This document shows, in pieces, positions 45,820 to 56,897 of a stretch of DNA of 64,000 nt. Both the position numbers and the translations under genes were made by a program. How positions within the stretch are numbered: the stretch's first letter is position 1; each line of letters opens with the position of its first letter. Origin of the DNA: Posidonia oceanica. Lineage: Eukaryota; Streptophyta; Magnoliopsida; Alismatales; Posidoniaceae. The stretch lies in NCBI GenBank assembly GCA_037176725.1, contig JAZBRS010000049.1:10930001-10994000 (forward strand), read 5' to 3'. A model generated the notes under the pieces. The model did no database searches. It was not told the origin of the DNA and saw only the letters and a list, made by a program, of their open reading frames with translations.

Positions 45820-46855
45820 CTTTCCAGTTGATAGGACCGTAAACTATCATCTTGGGTTGATATCCTATCTAGCCCGCAGTTGTGTTATACAGCTGACATC
45901 TAGTAACTGTCCCTCGTAATTACACTTTCCGGTTGATAGGACCGTAAACTATCATTCTCTAGCTGATGATCCAAAACTCATCCTGGCTGATATCCAAAAC
46001 TATCACTTGCAATTACGTTATACGGCTGATATCCAGTAACTATCCCTTGCAATTGCTCTTTCCGGTTGATAGGACCGAAAACTATCGCTTCCAGTTGATA
46101 GGCCCGTAAACTATCGCTCCCGGTTGATAGGCCCATAAACTATCGCTTCCAGTTGATAGGACCGTAAACTATCACTTGCAATTGCATTATACGGCTGATA
46201 ACCAGTAACTATCCCTCATGATTGCGCTTTCTGGTTGATAGGATCGTAAACTATTGCTCCCGGTTGATAGGTCCGTAAACTATCGCTCTCGGTTGATAGG
46301 CCCGTAAACTATCGCTCCCGGTTGATAGGCCCGTAAACTATCACTTCCGATTGATAGGACCGTAAACTATCGCTACGCCAATCATGTTATACGGCTGATA
46401 TCCAGTAACTATCACTCGCAAATGCCCTTTCCGGTTGATAGGACCGTAAACTATCGCTCCCGGTTGATAGGCCCGTACACTATCGCTTCCGATTGATAGG
46501 ACCGTAAACTATCATTCTCTGGCATTTGCGTTATACGGCTGATAACCAGTAACTATCACTCATGGATTGTGCTTCCGGTTGATAGGACCGTAAACTATCG
46601 CTTCCGGTTGATAGGCCCGTAAACTATCGCTTCCGGTTGATAGGACCGTAAACTATCCTGCACAATCATGTTTTACGGCTGATATCCAGTAACTATCACT
46701 CACAACTGCACCCTCCAGTTGATAGGTCTGTAAACTATCGCTTCCGGTTGATAGGTCCATAAACTATCGCTTCCGGTTGATAGGTCCGTAAACTATCGCT
46801 TCCGGTTGATAGGACCGTAAACTATCCGGCCGATAAGTCCGACATCTTATCACGC
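45820..46855 (+). repeat. Tandem repeat with GATAG/CTATC dyad, about 1 kb, E2
   Basis: More than 25 units of CGGTTGATAGGACCGTAAAC then TATCGCTTC. Each has arms GATAG and CTATC around GACCGTAAA. Interspersed units read GGCTGATATCCAGTAACTAT (arms GATA/TATC). The last unit (46825) returns to GATAAG/CTTATC. Confidence 0.93.
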
Positions 46856-47365
46856 TCTTCGCACGACTTTGTCCCAGGAAGGCAAAGTCCCGCATCCCTT
46901 TGCAATAGGAGAGTCGGCCCCTCTCCCCTTGTGCTCCTTTTCGCTAGCTTGCTCCCCGGGCGGGGACAAGCTGCACTTTTCTTTGTCGCCTTATCGCGTA
47001 AGTTTGGCCTGCTTGCTGGGTGCCCCACATCACGTTTCTCTTTTGGCATTCTTCTTTTGCATCATCTTTGCACTTTCTTTTTCTAGCACTGCATACTAGT
47101 CCATCATCATCATCTTGTGCTTCATCAGCATTCTCAACTGTACTAACTTTTGCACTAACATTTGCATTGCATTTGCATTAGCATGCATTACATACATCGC
47201 ATCTCATCCATCTGCACCTGTACTTTGCATTGTGGCAGCGAGCTATGACTTTCGGTGCATCCGCCGAATAAGTAACTCACGCCAATAGCAATCTTCTGCT
47301 CCCGTCCGTCAGATGGGGTGTCTTGTCAAGCCTGAGCAGTGGCCTCGCTTCGCTTGACCTCTCTC
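46856..47365 (+). other. 3' tail of E2 before the polypurine tract
   Basis: No gene seen. GCATTTGCATT-type words at 47140-47240, then a block (47245-47365) containing ATGACTTTCGGTGCATCCG that is conserved in element C at 62397-62516. Confidence 0.7.
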
Positions 47366-47378
47366 AGGGAGGGGCATC
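47366..47378 (+). other. Polypurine tract of E2
   Basis: AGGGAGGGGCATC directly before the LTR terminus TGTTGACACC. Element C has AGAGAGGGGAATC at the same place. Confidence 0.85.
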
Positions 47379-50300
47379 TGTTGACACCCCATTTTGACAG
47401 GCTGAATCAGTTGGAATCTCCTAGTGACTTCTAGATCCAAATCTAGGTCCAAACCTACACATTCCTTTTCATCCTTCTTTCCAAAACAAGCCCAAACTTA
47501 ACCTAGAATTACACCTCTTTCCCAAGCCCAAAAACTACCCAAAAATCATAGGAAAATTTGCCATTCCCAACTTAGCAAACCTACCTAAAAACCCTCAAAT
47601 TTTCAAACCGAAACCACTCCCAAAAACCCTAGAAGACCTAGGTAAAACTATCATTTTTCTACACCTCAAAACCCTTCCAAAACTTTCCCAAAACCAAACC
47701 CAAACCCTAGGTCCAACACTAGAGACTCTAGGCCACACACTCTCCAAATTTCATCTCTTTTCTAAACCCCTAACCCCTTCATTTCACCAAATCATCCTTT
47801 TCTCTCTCTTGGATTATTCTTTTCTCTCTCCTCTCTCTCTCTCCTGATTATCCTCCTTCTTTTCACCTCCTTCTCTCCCTTTTCCTTGCCTGGCTGTGGG
47901 CCCCCCCTTGTGCATTTATCTCTTCTAAATCTTATTTGTATTTTTATCATATTTTTAGCATTTTCTTTGGTTTTCTAAAAATTATTTTCTTTCAACTCCC
48001 CTCTTTCCTCCTTACTCCTCCTTTTCTCCCTTTTCTTCTTCCTTTTCCTTTTCTTTTCCTTTCTTCTACTAAATCTTCAAAAAACTCTTAAAAACCTTCA
48101 AAACTCTAAAACAAAAGGAAAACAAATTAAAATCCCAAAAGAAATAACTAAAAACATTAAACAAACAATTAAAAACAAAAGCCTAACTAAATCTAACTAA
48201 AACTAAAAACTAAAAAAGCAACTTAAAAAATGCAAAACAAACAAAAAGAAAATGCTGTAAAATCAAGGAAAAAACCAAAATGCAATCAAAACAAGCAAAA
48301 GTAAAAACCCTACTAAAAAACAATCAAAAACAAATCCTAAAAGGAAAGAAAACAATTAAAAATGCTAAGTCAAAAAAAAAACTTAACTTAACTTAACAAT
48401 CCTAAAAAGAAACAATTTGAAAACCTAATTAAAAAGCAAAAAACAAACAATCAAAAATCTAAAAACACTCAATTAATTAAAAACTTAACAAGGAAAAAAC
48501 TCAACTAAAAAAAAATATATTAAAAAAGAACTTAACAAACAAAAATCAAAGACAAATCAAAAAAGACTTAAGGAAAAGACTAAAATCAAAAACCTAACAC
48601 CCACCCTAATTAATTTAAAAACAAACTTTAAAAAATCCTAATTAACATCCCAAATGCTTAACAAGAAAAACATAATTAAAAAACAATTTAAAAAACTTAA
48701 CAAACATTTAAACAAAATCAAAAACAATTTAAAGAAAAGAAAACCCTAAAAACCCTAATCAAAACTAAAACTCTTCAATCCTAATTAACTAATAAAAAAG
48801 AATCATTAAAAAACTTAATCAAAGTCCTAACTTAAAACACAACTATCCTAAAAACTTTTCCCATCCTTTTTCTATTTTTATTTATTTTTATTTCCTTCTT
48901 CTTTCCCTTCTTCTCTTCCCTTTCTCCCTTTCTTCCTTTCTTTTCTATTTCTTTTTCCTCTCTCCTAGTCCGGCCCAACTGCAAGCCCAGCTCCTCCCCT
49001 CCTTCCTTCTTTCTTTCTTTTTCTTTTTTTCTCCGCATGCACCAAGCCCGGCCCACACGCATTCCTCCTCTTCCCTCCTTCTTCTCCTTCTTCTTCCTCA
49101 GATCTTCTCCCGCCAGCCAACTCCCTCCATCCTCTTCAAATTCGATTTCTCCTTCCCTCCCGATCACCATCAGCTCCAGTTCATCTCCACCTCTCTCGTA
49201 TCTCAGCAGCTTCTCCGGGGCATTAATTGCCTGTCACCTCTGGTCGTCCTCCCTCTGCCAGCAGCTGCAGCTCGCGCCGGTGGATTCAAATCCACAGCCC
49301 GCGCTCGTCTCTTCAGCTCCTGATAAAAACCTTCATTCCACTCCTCCTTCCACGCCTTTTGATCGTCCAGAGAAAGGGAGAGAGAACCCAGAGCAGAGAG
49401 CACCAGAATCCCGTCCTCTTCCCACTGCAAAACAGCATTCCTCTTCCTCTTCTTTTCCACCAAAACCAGAGCACCCAACTCCCAGTAGAATCACCTCAAT
49501 TCTGCCCCCAATTCCACCCAAACACCCAGCATTTCAGCCCTCCATTCCACAGCCCAAACCACTCTGAAACCACCCCCCAACACCACCTGAACCAAGACAG
49601 AACCCAACACCCCCTTTCTCAAAAATTCCCTACTCCACAGCCCACGAAATCCTACCCAAATACACCCAGAAGCTCACCTGAATCCCACCTTTCCAACCCC
49701 CTAGAGCCTTAGCCTTCACTCACCTCACAAGCCAAGACCTCCACAACAAACACCTACGGCCAACTTCACCAGAAATTCACCCGACGACCTATCTTCTTCT
49801 CCAGGCCACCATCAACCCTCCTAAGCATCCAGTCACATCCACCTGACCTCCAGCAAGTCATCGGTGCCCTCCATTTGGTCCCGAGAGCAAAGAACAGCCC
49901 TACCCACCTGCTGCTGCCTCCAGTCCACCCACTGGAGCCGAATCCTTCTCCGGGCTGCGAAGCTTCACTCCGGACATCCAGGAAGCTCCGGAGTGCATCA
50001 TTGAGCAGATCCCGACGCTTCCGAGCCGACGACGACGTCTGCAGCCTCCGGACGACCTCCGCCGGCATGCTCTGAACCACCTGACGTCGGGGGGACGTTC
50101 CAGCCGGCAGAAAAGGTGCCTCCCTCTCTCCCTAGTCTAATTTCTTTCTTCTCTAGCTTTTCCAGCCATTAGTTTTAAGTTTCCTCCCCTCTTCCGCCGA
50201 GTCGTCGCCGCCGCCACTTCTTCTTCTCCGGTGAGACCAGCGACTGGAAACGTCGCTCCGGCAGTAGAACGTCGATCCAGCCGTCGCCCGAGAAATGCCC

Positions 50301-50999
50301 GAGTCCCAGGAACTCGCCGGTGCCTCCAGAACGTTCTGGCGTCGCCCCGATCATCTGCTCCACCTCCAGAAGCTTTGCAGTCCTCCGCCGCCCTCTCCGG
50401 CCAACTCGAGGCCGAGTCATGGCCTGCCGACATCGCTCCGGCCTCCGGGCAGCTTCGGTGAAGCTTCCCAGCAGCTCGGCACCTCTCTGGCGATCTTCCT
50501 CCTCTTCTCCGGGCACTAGTAGCATTTTGCTACAGTGCCTGCTTTTTCCCCCGTGTTACTGTTCCTTTATTTTTGCCAACTATGCTTACTTTGCCATAAA
50601 TTGCATTTTCAGCTTCTGTTTCTAGTTTATTGCTTTCCAGTCCTGCCTTCGTTTAATATTCATTTAATTATGAATTTAAATCTTATTAAATTGCATGAAA
50701 AACTTAAAAAACTGTCTAATTGCATGTTAGTCCTTCTACCATGTTTTCTTTTTAAGTTTATTTTAGTTCAGGCCCTGTAGTTTCTTATTTTTGCATTTCA
50801 GTCCTTCAGTTAATAATCTCATTTAATATTCTAAGTTTACCTTAGTAAATTGCATTTTTAAACCCTGTCTTTTCCTCTATTTACATTTTAGTCCTCTGAT
50901 CTGTTAATCAATGTATTTATTTTTTATCTTTTCTTACTGCATTGCATTTTTCCCCTTCAGTTTTTGATTTTTGTATATAGGTCCTTCATATTCATGCAC

Positions 51000-51460
51000 A
51001 ACATCTATTTTTTAATATTTTTGCTTATAAAATTGCATTTTAGACCCTGTATGTTTTAAACTTGCATATAGGTCCTTTGCATGTTTATAAAACTCATTTA
51101 AATGCATATTTTTGCTTATAAAATTGCATTTTAGACCCTGCATATTTAAAAATCACACATAGGTCCACTGTTAATGCACAGACCATTCAAAAATCACATT
51201 CTTCCTTACAAAAATTGTATTTCAACCCCTGCATATTTCAAAATTGCACATAGATCCTCTGTTTGCACTCACAGACCATTTAAAGCCACTTTTTTTCTTA
51301 TAAAATTGCATTTTAAACCTTGCATTTTGCAAAATTGCACTCAGACCCTCCAGTTTTCAAAAATCTTGCATATAAGCCCCTAATTTTTCAAAATCTTTGC
51401 ATTTAGGTCCCACTTTTTCAAAACTTGCATACAAGCTCCCAAGTTTTCTGAAAAGTCATT
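51000..51460 (+). repeat. Degenerate TTGCATTTTAGACCCTGCAT repeats in E2 LTR
   Basis: Irregular units of 40-70 bp with CTTATAAAATTGCATTTTA and CAGACCATT words. No dyad seen. Confidence 0.6.
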
Positions 51461-52224
51461 CTTAGGTCCTTTTCTTGCAATTTTGCATGCATTGCACTCA
51501 TGCATCTTTGCATTTGGCATTCTTGCACACACTTAAGCATACTTAGCTCCCATTTACATGGGAGGACCTGTTTTGCACACCCCTAGGACCTCCTTTACAT
51601 TTAGATCCATTCTTCTCACCTATTCTGGCCCCTTTGCCTTGAAGCTGGGATATCTTTTGATCTGGCCGTTGGATCTTCTCAACCAAGCTACCCGGACGAC
51701 CCCGGTAGAGTGCTCTTCGACATGGACCAAGCATTTCTCAGATCAGGCTTCAGATTCTCAAGGTAAGTCCTTCTGAACCCTTGCACAGCATTCATTTACA
51801 CACCATTTGCATTGCAAGCATTGTTTTTGCTTTCTGATTTTTCAAGCATGTAGATTAGGACTCCCTCTTCCTGTCTATCAACTCTATTCCCCATTTCGCG
51901 TACTCTTGGCATTTTTGTGTTGTGTTTCCCCTGGATTCACCACTAATTGCGACTTTCTTCCCCCTTTTCCACGATCCGATCGCATCACGAGCTTTTGGCA
52001 GCGTGCGAGACACATTATGGGACACTTTGGTGGGAAATAATCACAGAACAGTGGTGATCCCTCCACTTGCTTCTCTTCCCTTTTGTAGGTCTTCACACCT
52101 ACTTTGCGCGGTCCTTAAACAGCGTTCGTTCTCATGCTTACATTGTTTGCCTCTCCTTTGCTTCTCCTACTCTTCCTCTTTGCATTTGCATCCGCATGGC
52201 TTTACCGATGTTCTATCTCGCTTT

Positions 52225-52690
52225 GTTTTGATACCGTTTTGCGTGCCCGCTTTCCTTTTGGCACCGTTTTGCATGCCCGCTTCGCTTTTAGCACCGTTTG
52301 CGTGCCTGCTTTGCTTTCGGCACCGTTTTGCGTGCCCACTTTCTTTTTGGCACCGTTTTGCGTGCCCGCTCTATCTTTGGCACTGTTTTGCGTGCCCACT
52401 TTGCTTTCGGCACCGTTTTGCATGCCCCCTTTGCTTTTGGCACCGTTTTGCGTGTCCGCTTTGCTTTTGACACCGTTTTGCATGTCCGCTTTCTTTTTGG
52501 CACCGTTTCGCGTGCCCACTCTTGTTTTCTACACCGTTTTACGTGCCCGCTTCGCTTTTGGCACCGTTTCGCGTGCCCGCTCTATTTTGGTACCGTTTTT
52601 CATGCTTGCTTTGTTTTCTCGCACTGGTTTGCGTGTCGATCCTGTTTTTGCACCGTTTCGCGTGCAACTTCCTTTTCTCATGCTGTTTTG
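52225..52690 (+). repeat. About 30-bp tandem repeat with GGCAC/GTGCC dyad in E2 LTR
   Basis: Some fourteen units of GGCACCGTTTTGCGTGCC then CGCTTTGCTTTT. Arms GGCAC and GTGCC flank CGTTTTGC (example 52319-52336). Confidence 0.9.
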
Positions 52691-53004
52691 CATGTTTTAT
52701 GCTGTTTTCTATTGCATGTCGCCCGCATTGCTTGGTTTTACTGCCATTTTGCTTTTTTCGCTTGCATTTGCATATAGGGCAGTGATGCTTACTACCTGGA
52801 GTTCTCACAAGCCAGGTTTCGATCGGTTCGGAACACAAACAGCGTTGCTGAGCACTTAGACTGCACGTTTACTTTCCTGCATTGCATCCCACCACTTAGA
52901 GCACACCTTTGAGCATTCATTCATGCATTCATTGGCATTTAGGCATTCAAACCTGCATTTCCCTGCGTATGCGAGCGTAAGCCTAGAAAGACCGATTCTT
53001 AGGC

Positions 53005-53075
53005 GTGTCGGGGGTGCCTAACACCTTCCCCGCATGTAACAGGAGTCCTTGCCCAGTCTTTTGGCCCGTAATGAC
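53005..53075 (+). promoter_or_regulatory. Conserved Tat/Ogre LTR box near the 3' end
   Basis: GTCGGGGGTGCCTAACACCT then TCCCCGCATGTAACAGGAGT. A GGGTGCTAAxACCTTCCC-type box close to the LTR 3' end is familiar from Ogre/Tat elements, so this supports the placement of the LTR end. Confidence 0.6.
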
Positions 53076-53210
53076 CATATTGCCCTTATCCTAGGCATGA
53101 GTCATCTCATTTGCATTAATTTGCATTTGTTTTACTTTGCAATGCATCCTTTGCTTCATTTTGTGTGTTAACTTGTGCATTTCCCCCGGTTTTCCTTGTC
53201 TCCCGATAAT

Positions 53211-53221
53211 AGACACGGTGG
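53211..53221 (+). other. Primer-binding-like TGGCGACTCTG inside E2 LTR
   Basis: Preceded by AATAGACACGG. The sequence is what I would expect of an Ogre-type primer-binding site, yet 173 bp more follow before the target duplication. Confidence 0.4.
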
Positions 53222-53394
53222 CGACTCTGAATTGTCTTATCTTCTTCTTTTCTTATCTTTTCTCCTCTGTTTTAAATGTTTTCGAGTTGAGCCCTCCTCC
53301 TCGGACCTAGCCGCTTATAGTGAGCCTGATTCCGATCGGTGCACGCGAGCTTCTAGCAGTGTGCATGGACGATCTGAACACCGGGATTACTACA

Positions 53395-53399
53395 CAAAG
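53395..53399. repeat. Target site duplication CAAAG, right of E2
   Basis: Second copy of the duplication at 30910-30914. Confidence 0.93.
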
Positions 53400-54515
53400 C
53401 AAACCAATCAAGCAAAGATCCCTGGAGCACAACCGGGATAACAAAGCAAACCTACCAAGGAAAGATCCCCGGAGCATAACCGGGACACGAAAGCAAAGAT
53501 CCCTGGAGCACAACCAGGATAACAAAGCAAACAAATCAAAGAAAGAGCCCCAGAGCATAACCGGGACACCAAAGCAAAGATCCTCAGAGCACAACCAGGA
53601 TAACAAAGCAAACAAATCAAAGAAGAGCCCTGGAGCATAACCGGGACACCAAAGCAAAGATCCCCGTAGCACAACCGGGATAACAAAGCAAACCTACCAA
53701 GGAAAGATCCCTGGAGCATAGCCGGGACACCAAAGCAAAGATCCCTGGAGCACAACCGGGATAACAAAGCAAACCTACCAAGGAAAGATCCCCGGAGCAT
53801 AACCGGGACACCAAAGCAAAGATCCCCGGAGCACAATCGGGATAACAAAGCAAACCTACCAAGGAAAGATCCCCGAAGCATAACCGGGACACCAAAGCAA
53901 AGATCCCCAGAGCATAACCGGGATACCAAAGCAAAGATCTCCGGAGCATAACCGAGATAACAAAGCAAACCAATCAAAAGCAGGTACCCCGGAGCACAAC
54001 CGGACAAACAAAGCAAGCCCTGGAGCACAACCGGACAAACAAAGCAAGCCCTGGAGTACAACTGGACAAATAAAGCAAGCCCCGAAGCACAACCGGACAA
54101 ACAAAGCAAGCTCCGGAGCACAACCGGACAAACAAAGCAAGCCTCGGAGCCCAACCGGACAAACAAAGCAAGCTGGAGCACAACCGGACAAATAAAGCAA
54201 GCCCCAGAGCACAACCGGACAAACAAAGCAAGCCCCGGAGCCCAACCAGACAAACAAAGCAAGCCCCGGAGCCCAACCGAACAAACAAAGCAAGCCCTGG
54301 AGCACAACCGGACAAATAAAGCAAGCCTCAGAGCACAACCGGACAAATAAAGCAAACCCCGGAGCACAACCGGACAAATAAAGCAAACCTCGGAGCATGA
54401 CCGGACAAACAAAGCAACCCCAGAGTACAACCGGACAAATAAAGCAAAATCAATCAGCAGAAAGAACCCCGGAGCATGACCGGGTCAACAAAGCAAAACC
54501 AACGGTATTAGTGAA
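53400..54515 (+). repeat. CCGG-paired tandem repeats, A0
   Basis: Two parts: to about 53985 a higher-order unit alternating GATCCCCGGAGCATAACCGG and CACCAAAGCAAA; then a simpler 30-bp unit GGAGCACAACCGGACAAACA. Counterpart of 4550-5045 in A1. Confidence 0.92.
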
Positions 54516-54850
54516 CCCCCTGTTCACTAACTCCCGGGTCAGAAGATGATGGTCCCCACTGAGAATGTAGGCAACATTCAATGAAAGGACACTTGATTCT
54601 GACGAATAACGCCAACGGTATCGATGGACTCATTGTTCATTGATTCCGAGTCACGAGATGACGGTCTCTGTCGAGAATGTAGGCAACATTCGATGAAAGG
54701 ACACCTAATTGTAACGAATAGAGCCAATATGGTCAGTAGAGAAGAGATCATTTCCCTTTTTGCCTGGGAGCATCATGGGCCTCTCGCTCACCAACCCGCG
54801 TATCATGAGACGACGGTCCCTTAGGAGAGTGTAGGCTACACTCGAGGAAA
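54516..54850 (+). repeat. About 109-bp degenerate tandem repeat, three units, A0
   Basis: Dyads GAATGTAGGCAACATTC (54563-54579 and 54675-54691) and GAGTGTAGGCTACACTC (54827-54843). Both arms change together between units. Confidence 0.87.
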
Positions 54851-55087
54851 GGGCACCTGATCATGACAAATTGCATTCACGCATGTGTCAGTCTGCCTTG
54901 GGTGATGAGAAAAATTCCTGAGCCAACCCGATATACAAATTAAAGTCGGCGATGATGGAGGAACCTCATTGCCTAGGGTCATGCATTGCATATCATGACC
55001 CCTTTGCATTCCCGTCAGCACGCATCCATGCATAGCGCATTGTACTGCATTCGCATTGAGTGGTCGTCGGAATCATTAGCTATCCAT
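54851..55087. other. Noncoding spacer, A0
   Basis: No gene seen. Collinear in reverse with 3976-4189 of A1; includes GCATTGCAT words. Confidence 0.6.
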
Positions 55088-55325
55088 CCTTTTAGTTTGA
55101 CCCCCGCGGGCCACCCCCGCGGCATGTCTTTTAGTTTGACCCCTGCGGGCCATCCCGGTAGCATGTCTTTTAGTTTGACCCCTGCGGGCTATCCCCGTAG
55201 CATGTCTTTTAGTTTGACCCCCGCGGGCCATCCCCACGGCAGTGTCCTTTAGCTTAACCCCCACGGGTCTTCCCCGTGGCATGTTGTTAGTTTGTTCCCC
55301 TTGGGCAATCCCCTTGGCCGTGTTT
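55088..55325 (+). repeat. 36-bp tandem repeat, A0
   Basis: Six units of TTTTAGTTTGACCCC then xGGG-N5-CCCx'. Perfect arms in 55104-55122 (CCGCGGG/CCCGCGG) and 55261-55279 (CCACGGG/CCCGTGG). Some units have unmatched arms. Confidence 0.9.
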
Positions 55326-55459
55326 CTTTAGCTGACCCTCTTTGTGTCCCGTCTAAGTCTGGTGGCAGCAGGCATTGGATTTCATTTAGGACCCTCAGGT
55401 AGCGCCACACGGAGGTATTCGTCTCGCATTATAGATAGCTTCGTACCGAAGCCATCTTC

Positions 55460-55473
55460 AAGGAAGGGTAATC
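55460..55473 (+). other. Polypurine tract of A0
   Basis: AAGGAAGGGTAATC directly before the LTR start TGTAAATACC. Confidence 0.7.
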
Positions 55474-56886
55474 TGTAAATACCCCGTTTTGGCACTCCCT
55501 TCATGTTAGGATAGTCTCTTGCATTAGGTCGCTTTTAGAGGCCCTCCACCCATTTCTGAATCTCACTTGAGCTAAATGTTCCTCTCAAGTCCAAAATGCT
55601 ATACCTTTCTAAGCCCCAAATGTTGGCAACCTGAGTGTTCTTTACGTCCTGACCAAATTTGGAAGTCAAACTGATTAAGGGTGTTATCCGCTGGATTGTC
55701 AGCGTACAACGTTGGCCTCTGGTTTTCCAGTGGCTAACATTTGCCGCTGGCTTTCCAGCGTCCAACGTGGCAACCCAGTCAGCCAAAGCTTTCCTTATTT
55801 GGCCTAATCCAGAAATCATGTTTTTGCCTTCTTTGGAACCTGTTGACCAGTCAAAGCCATCAAAGCCGAGTTTAATCACACTTAAAGACTCTTTAATTGG
55901 AGAATCTTCTCTGATCTTGGCAGGTATGCCTTGGAGGTTGTTATACGCGAGTTCTCTCGCTTATAACGTTATACGCTGGTTTTCCAGCGTATAACACTTC
56001 TGAAATAGGAAACTCTGCTGACTTGGCATTTGTGTCCTTTGTTGTTCCTCCCTTCCTTCTATAAAAGCAAGGGTACCTCCACAGAGTTCAAGGTCTGAAT
56101 TTTGAGAGAGAAAAAGAGCTAAGAAACTTTTGGAACTCACATGCTCTTGAGATTAAAAATCTTAGAGAAGTGAGGTCCTCAAAAATTGGAAAGAGAGAAG
56201 AGAGTTTTTTGAAAGAATGAGTCTTAGAAAAAAAAAGCTTGAGGATCCTTTTGTCGTTGTTGGCTTCATGCCAACACAGTTTGCGCCTTGTGCATAGACA
56301 GAGGAGACTCTATTTCATTCATTTCCTTTTTATTTCTGATATTGCATGTTTAATTCCGTAGTGTAATCAAGCATTTTTATTTCAAGTTCATATATTTTTA
56401 ACTAGGCATACATCTCTTTTAGTTGCAACTAGGGGGATCAAACCCCTCGGGTACGTATCTCACTACGTTTTCTTTACTTTCATTTGTACTAACTCTGGAT
56501 AGATTACTACACATATTGATCCATTTTTATATTGTCTTATTTGTTTTGCTTTGCTAACGTTTGTCATACAAGGAGAAAAAAGGAAGAAAGAGCTTACCAA
56601 GTACGGGCACCCTTGGGCAATGCTGGCGTTGTCCCAAGGTAGCTGAACCCGCAACCACACTACATCTCCCCAAAGGCGTCTCGAGGGCCGGCGAAAGCGA
56701 ACCGAGAGTGGCGATCACACCGATTCCATCACACGTGGAGTGACGGAGTCAGATACAAAGAAGGGGAACTTCAAGAAAGAGAAGATAGAGCGAGCAAAAG
56801 AGGGAGCCAAAAAGAAGCCCTCTTCTTCCCCAAAACCTCCCATCCATCATCTTCTTCTTCTCCTCCACAAAAACCCCATATCCACA
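55474..56886 (+). repeat. 3' LTR of A0
   Basis: 1413 bp, TGTAAATACCCCG to CCATATCCACA, same family as the A1 LTRs but visibly more diverged. TATA box at 56060-56067. Dyads at 55702-55719 and 55955-55975. Followed by GTAAACAGTTG and then the B LTR. Confidence 0.93.
56060..56067 (+). promoter_or_regulatory. TATA box in A0 3' LTR
   Basis: TATAAAAG at the conserved LTR position. Confidence 0.6.
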
Positions 56887-56897
56887 GTAAACAGTTG

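Larger units (their letters stand above)
30915..53394 (+). mobile_element. Element E2: 22.5-kb Tat/Ogre-like LTR retrotransposon nested in A0
   Basis: Bounded by TGTTGACACC at 30915, GGGATTACTACA at 53394 and a CAAAG duplication. Contains a truncated 5' LTR, leader, gag, protease, RT, dual RNase H, integrase, a sense DUF7745-like ORF, several tandem arrays, a polypurine tract and a 6.0-kb 3' LTR. Pol is of the same lineage as A1 but clearly a different family. The matching parts of the two LTRs differ at about a dozen sites in 1.28 kb (roughly 1%), so insertion is recent, yet the coding region has many stops and shifts. Confidence 0.93.
47379..53394 (+). repeat. 3' LTR of E2, 6016 bp
   Basis: Starts TGTTGACACCCC after the polypurine tract and ends GGGATTACTACA before the CAAAG duplication. 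The first 1.28 kb matches the 5' LTR. Long A/T-rich part (48080-48840), Pro/Ser-rich compositional ORFs (49030-49720), degenerate TTGCATTTTAGACCC-type repeats (51000-51460), a 30-bp array (52225-52690) and the GTGCCTAACACCTTCCCC box. LTRs of this length are known in Ogre-type elements. Confidence 0.87.
53395..56886 (+). mobile_element. Right segment of element A0
   Basis: Continues the A0 3' region interrupted by E2: arrays, 109-bp repeats, 36-bp repeats, polypurine tract and the 3' LTR. Collinear in reverse with 2155-5045 of A1. Confidence 0.93.

Noticed and set aside
49030..50630. Pro/Ser-rich ORFs in the E2 LTR
   Set aside because: Pyrimidine-rich composition opens several overlapping frames on both strands; no domain or start context.
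53408..54430. 340-codon Cys/Leu-rich ORF on the minus strand, and similar ORFs at 4528-4960
   Set aside because: Products of the CCGG repeat translated in several frames with equal openness; low complexity only.
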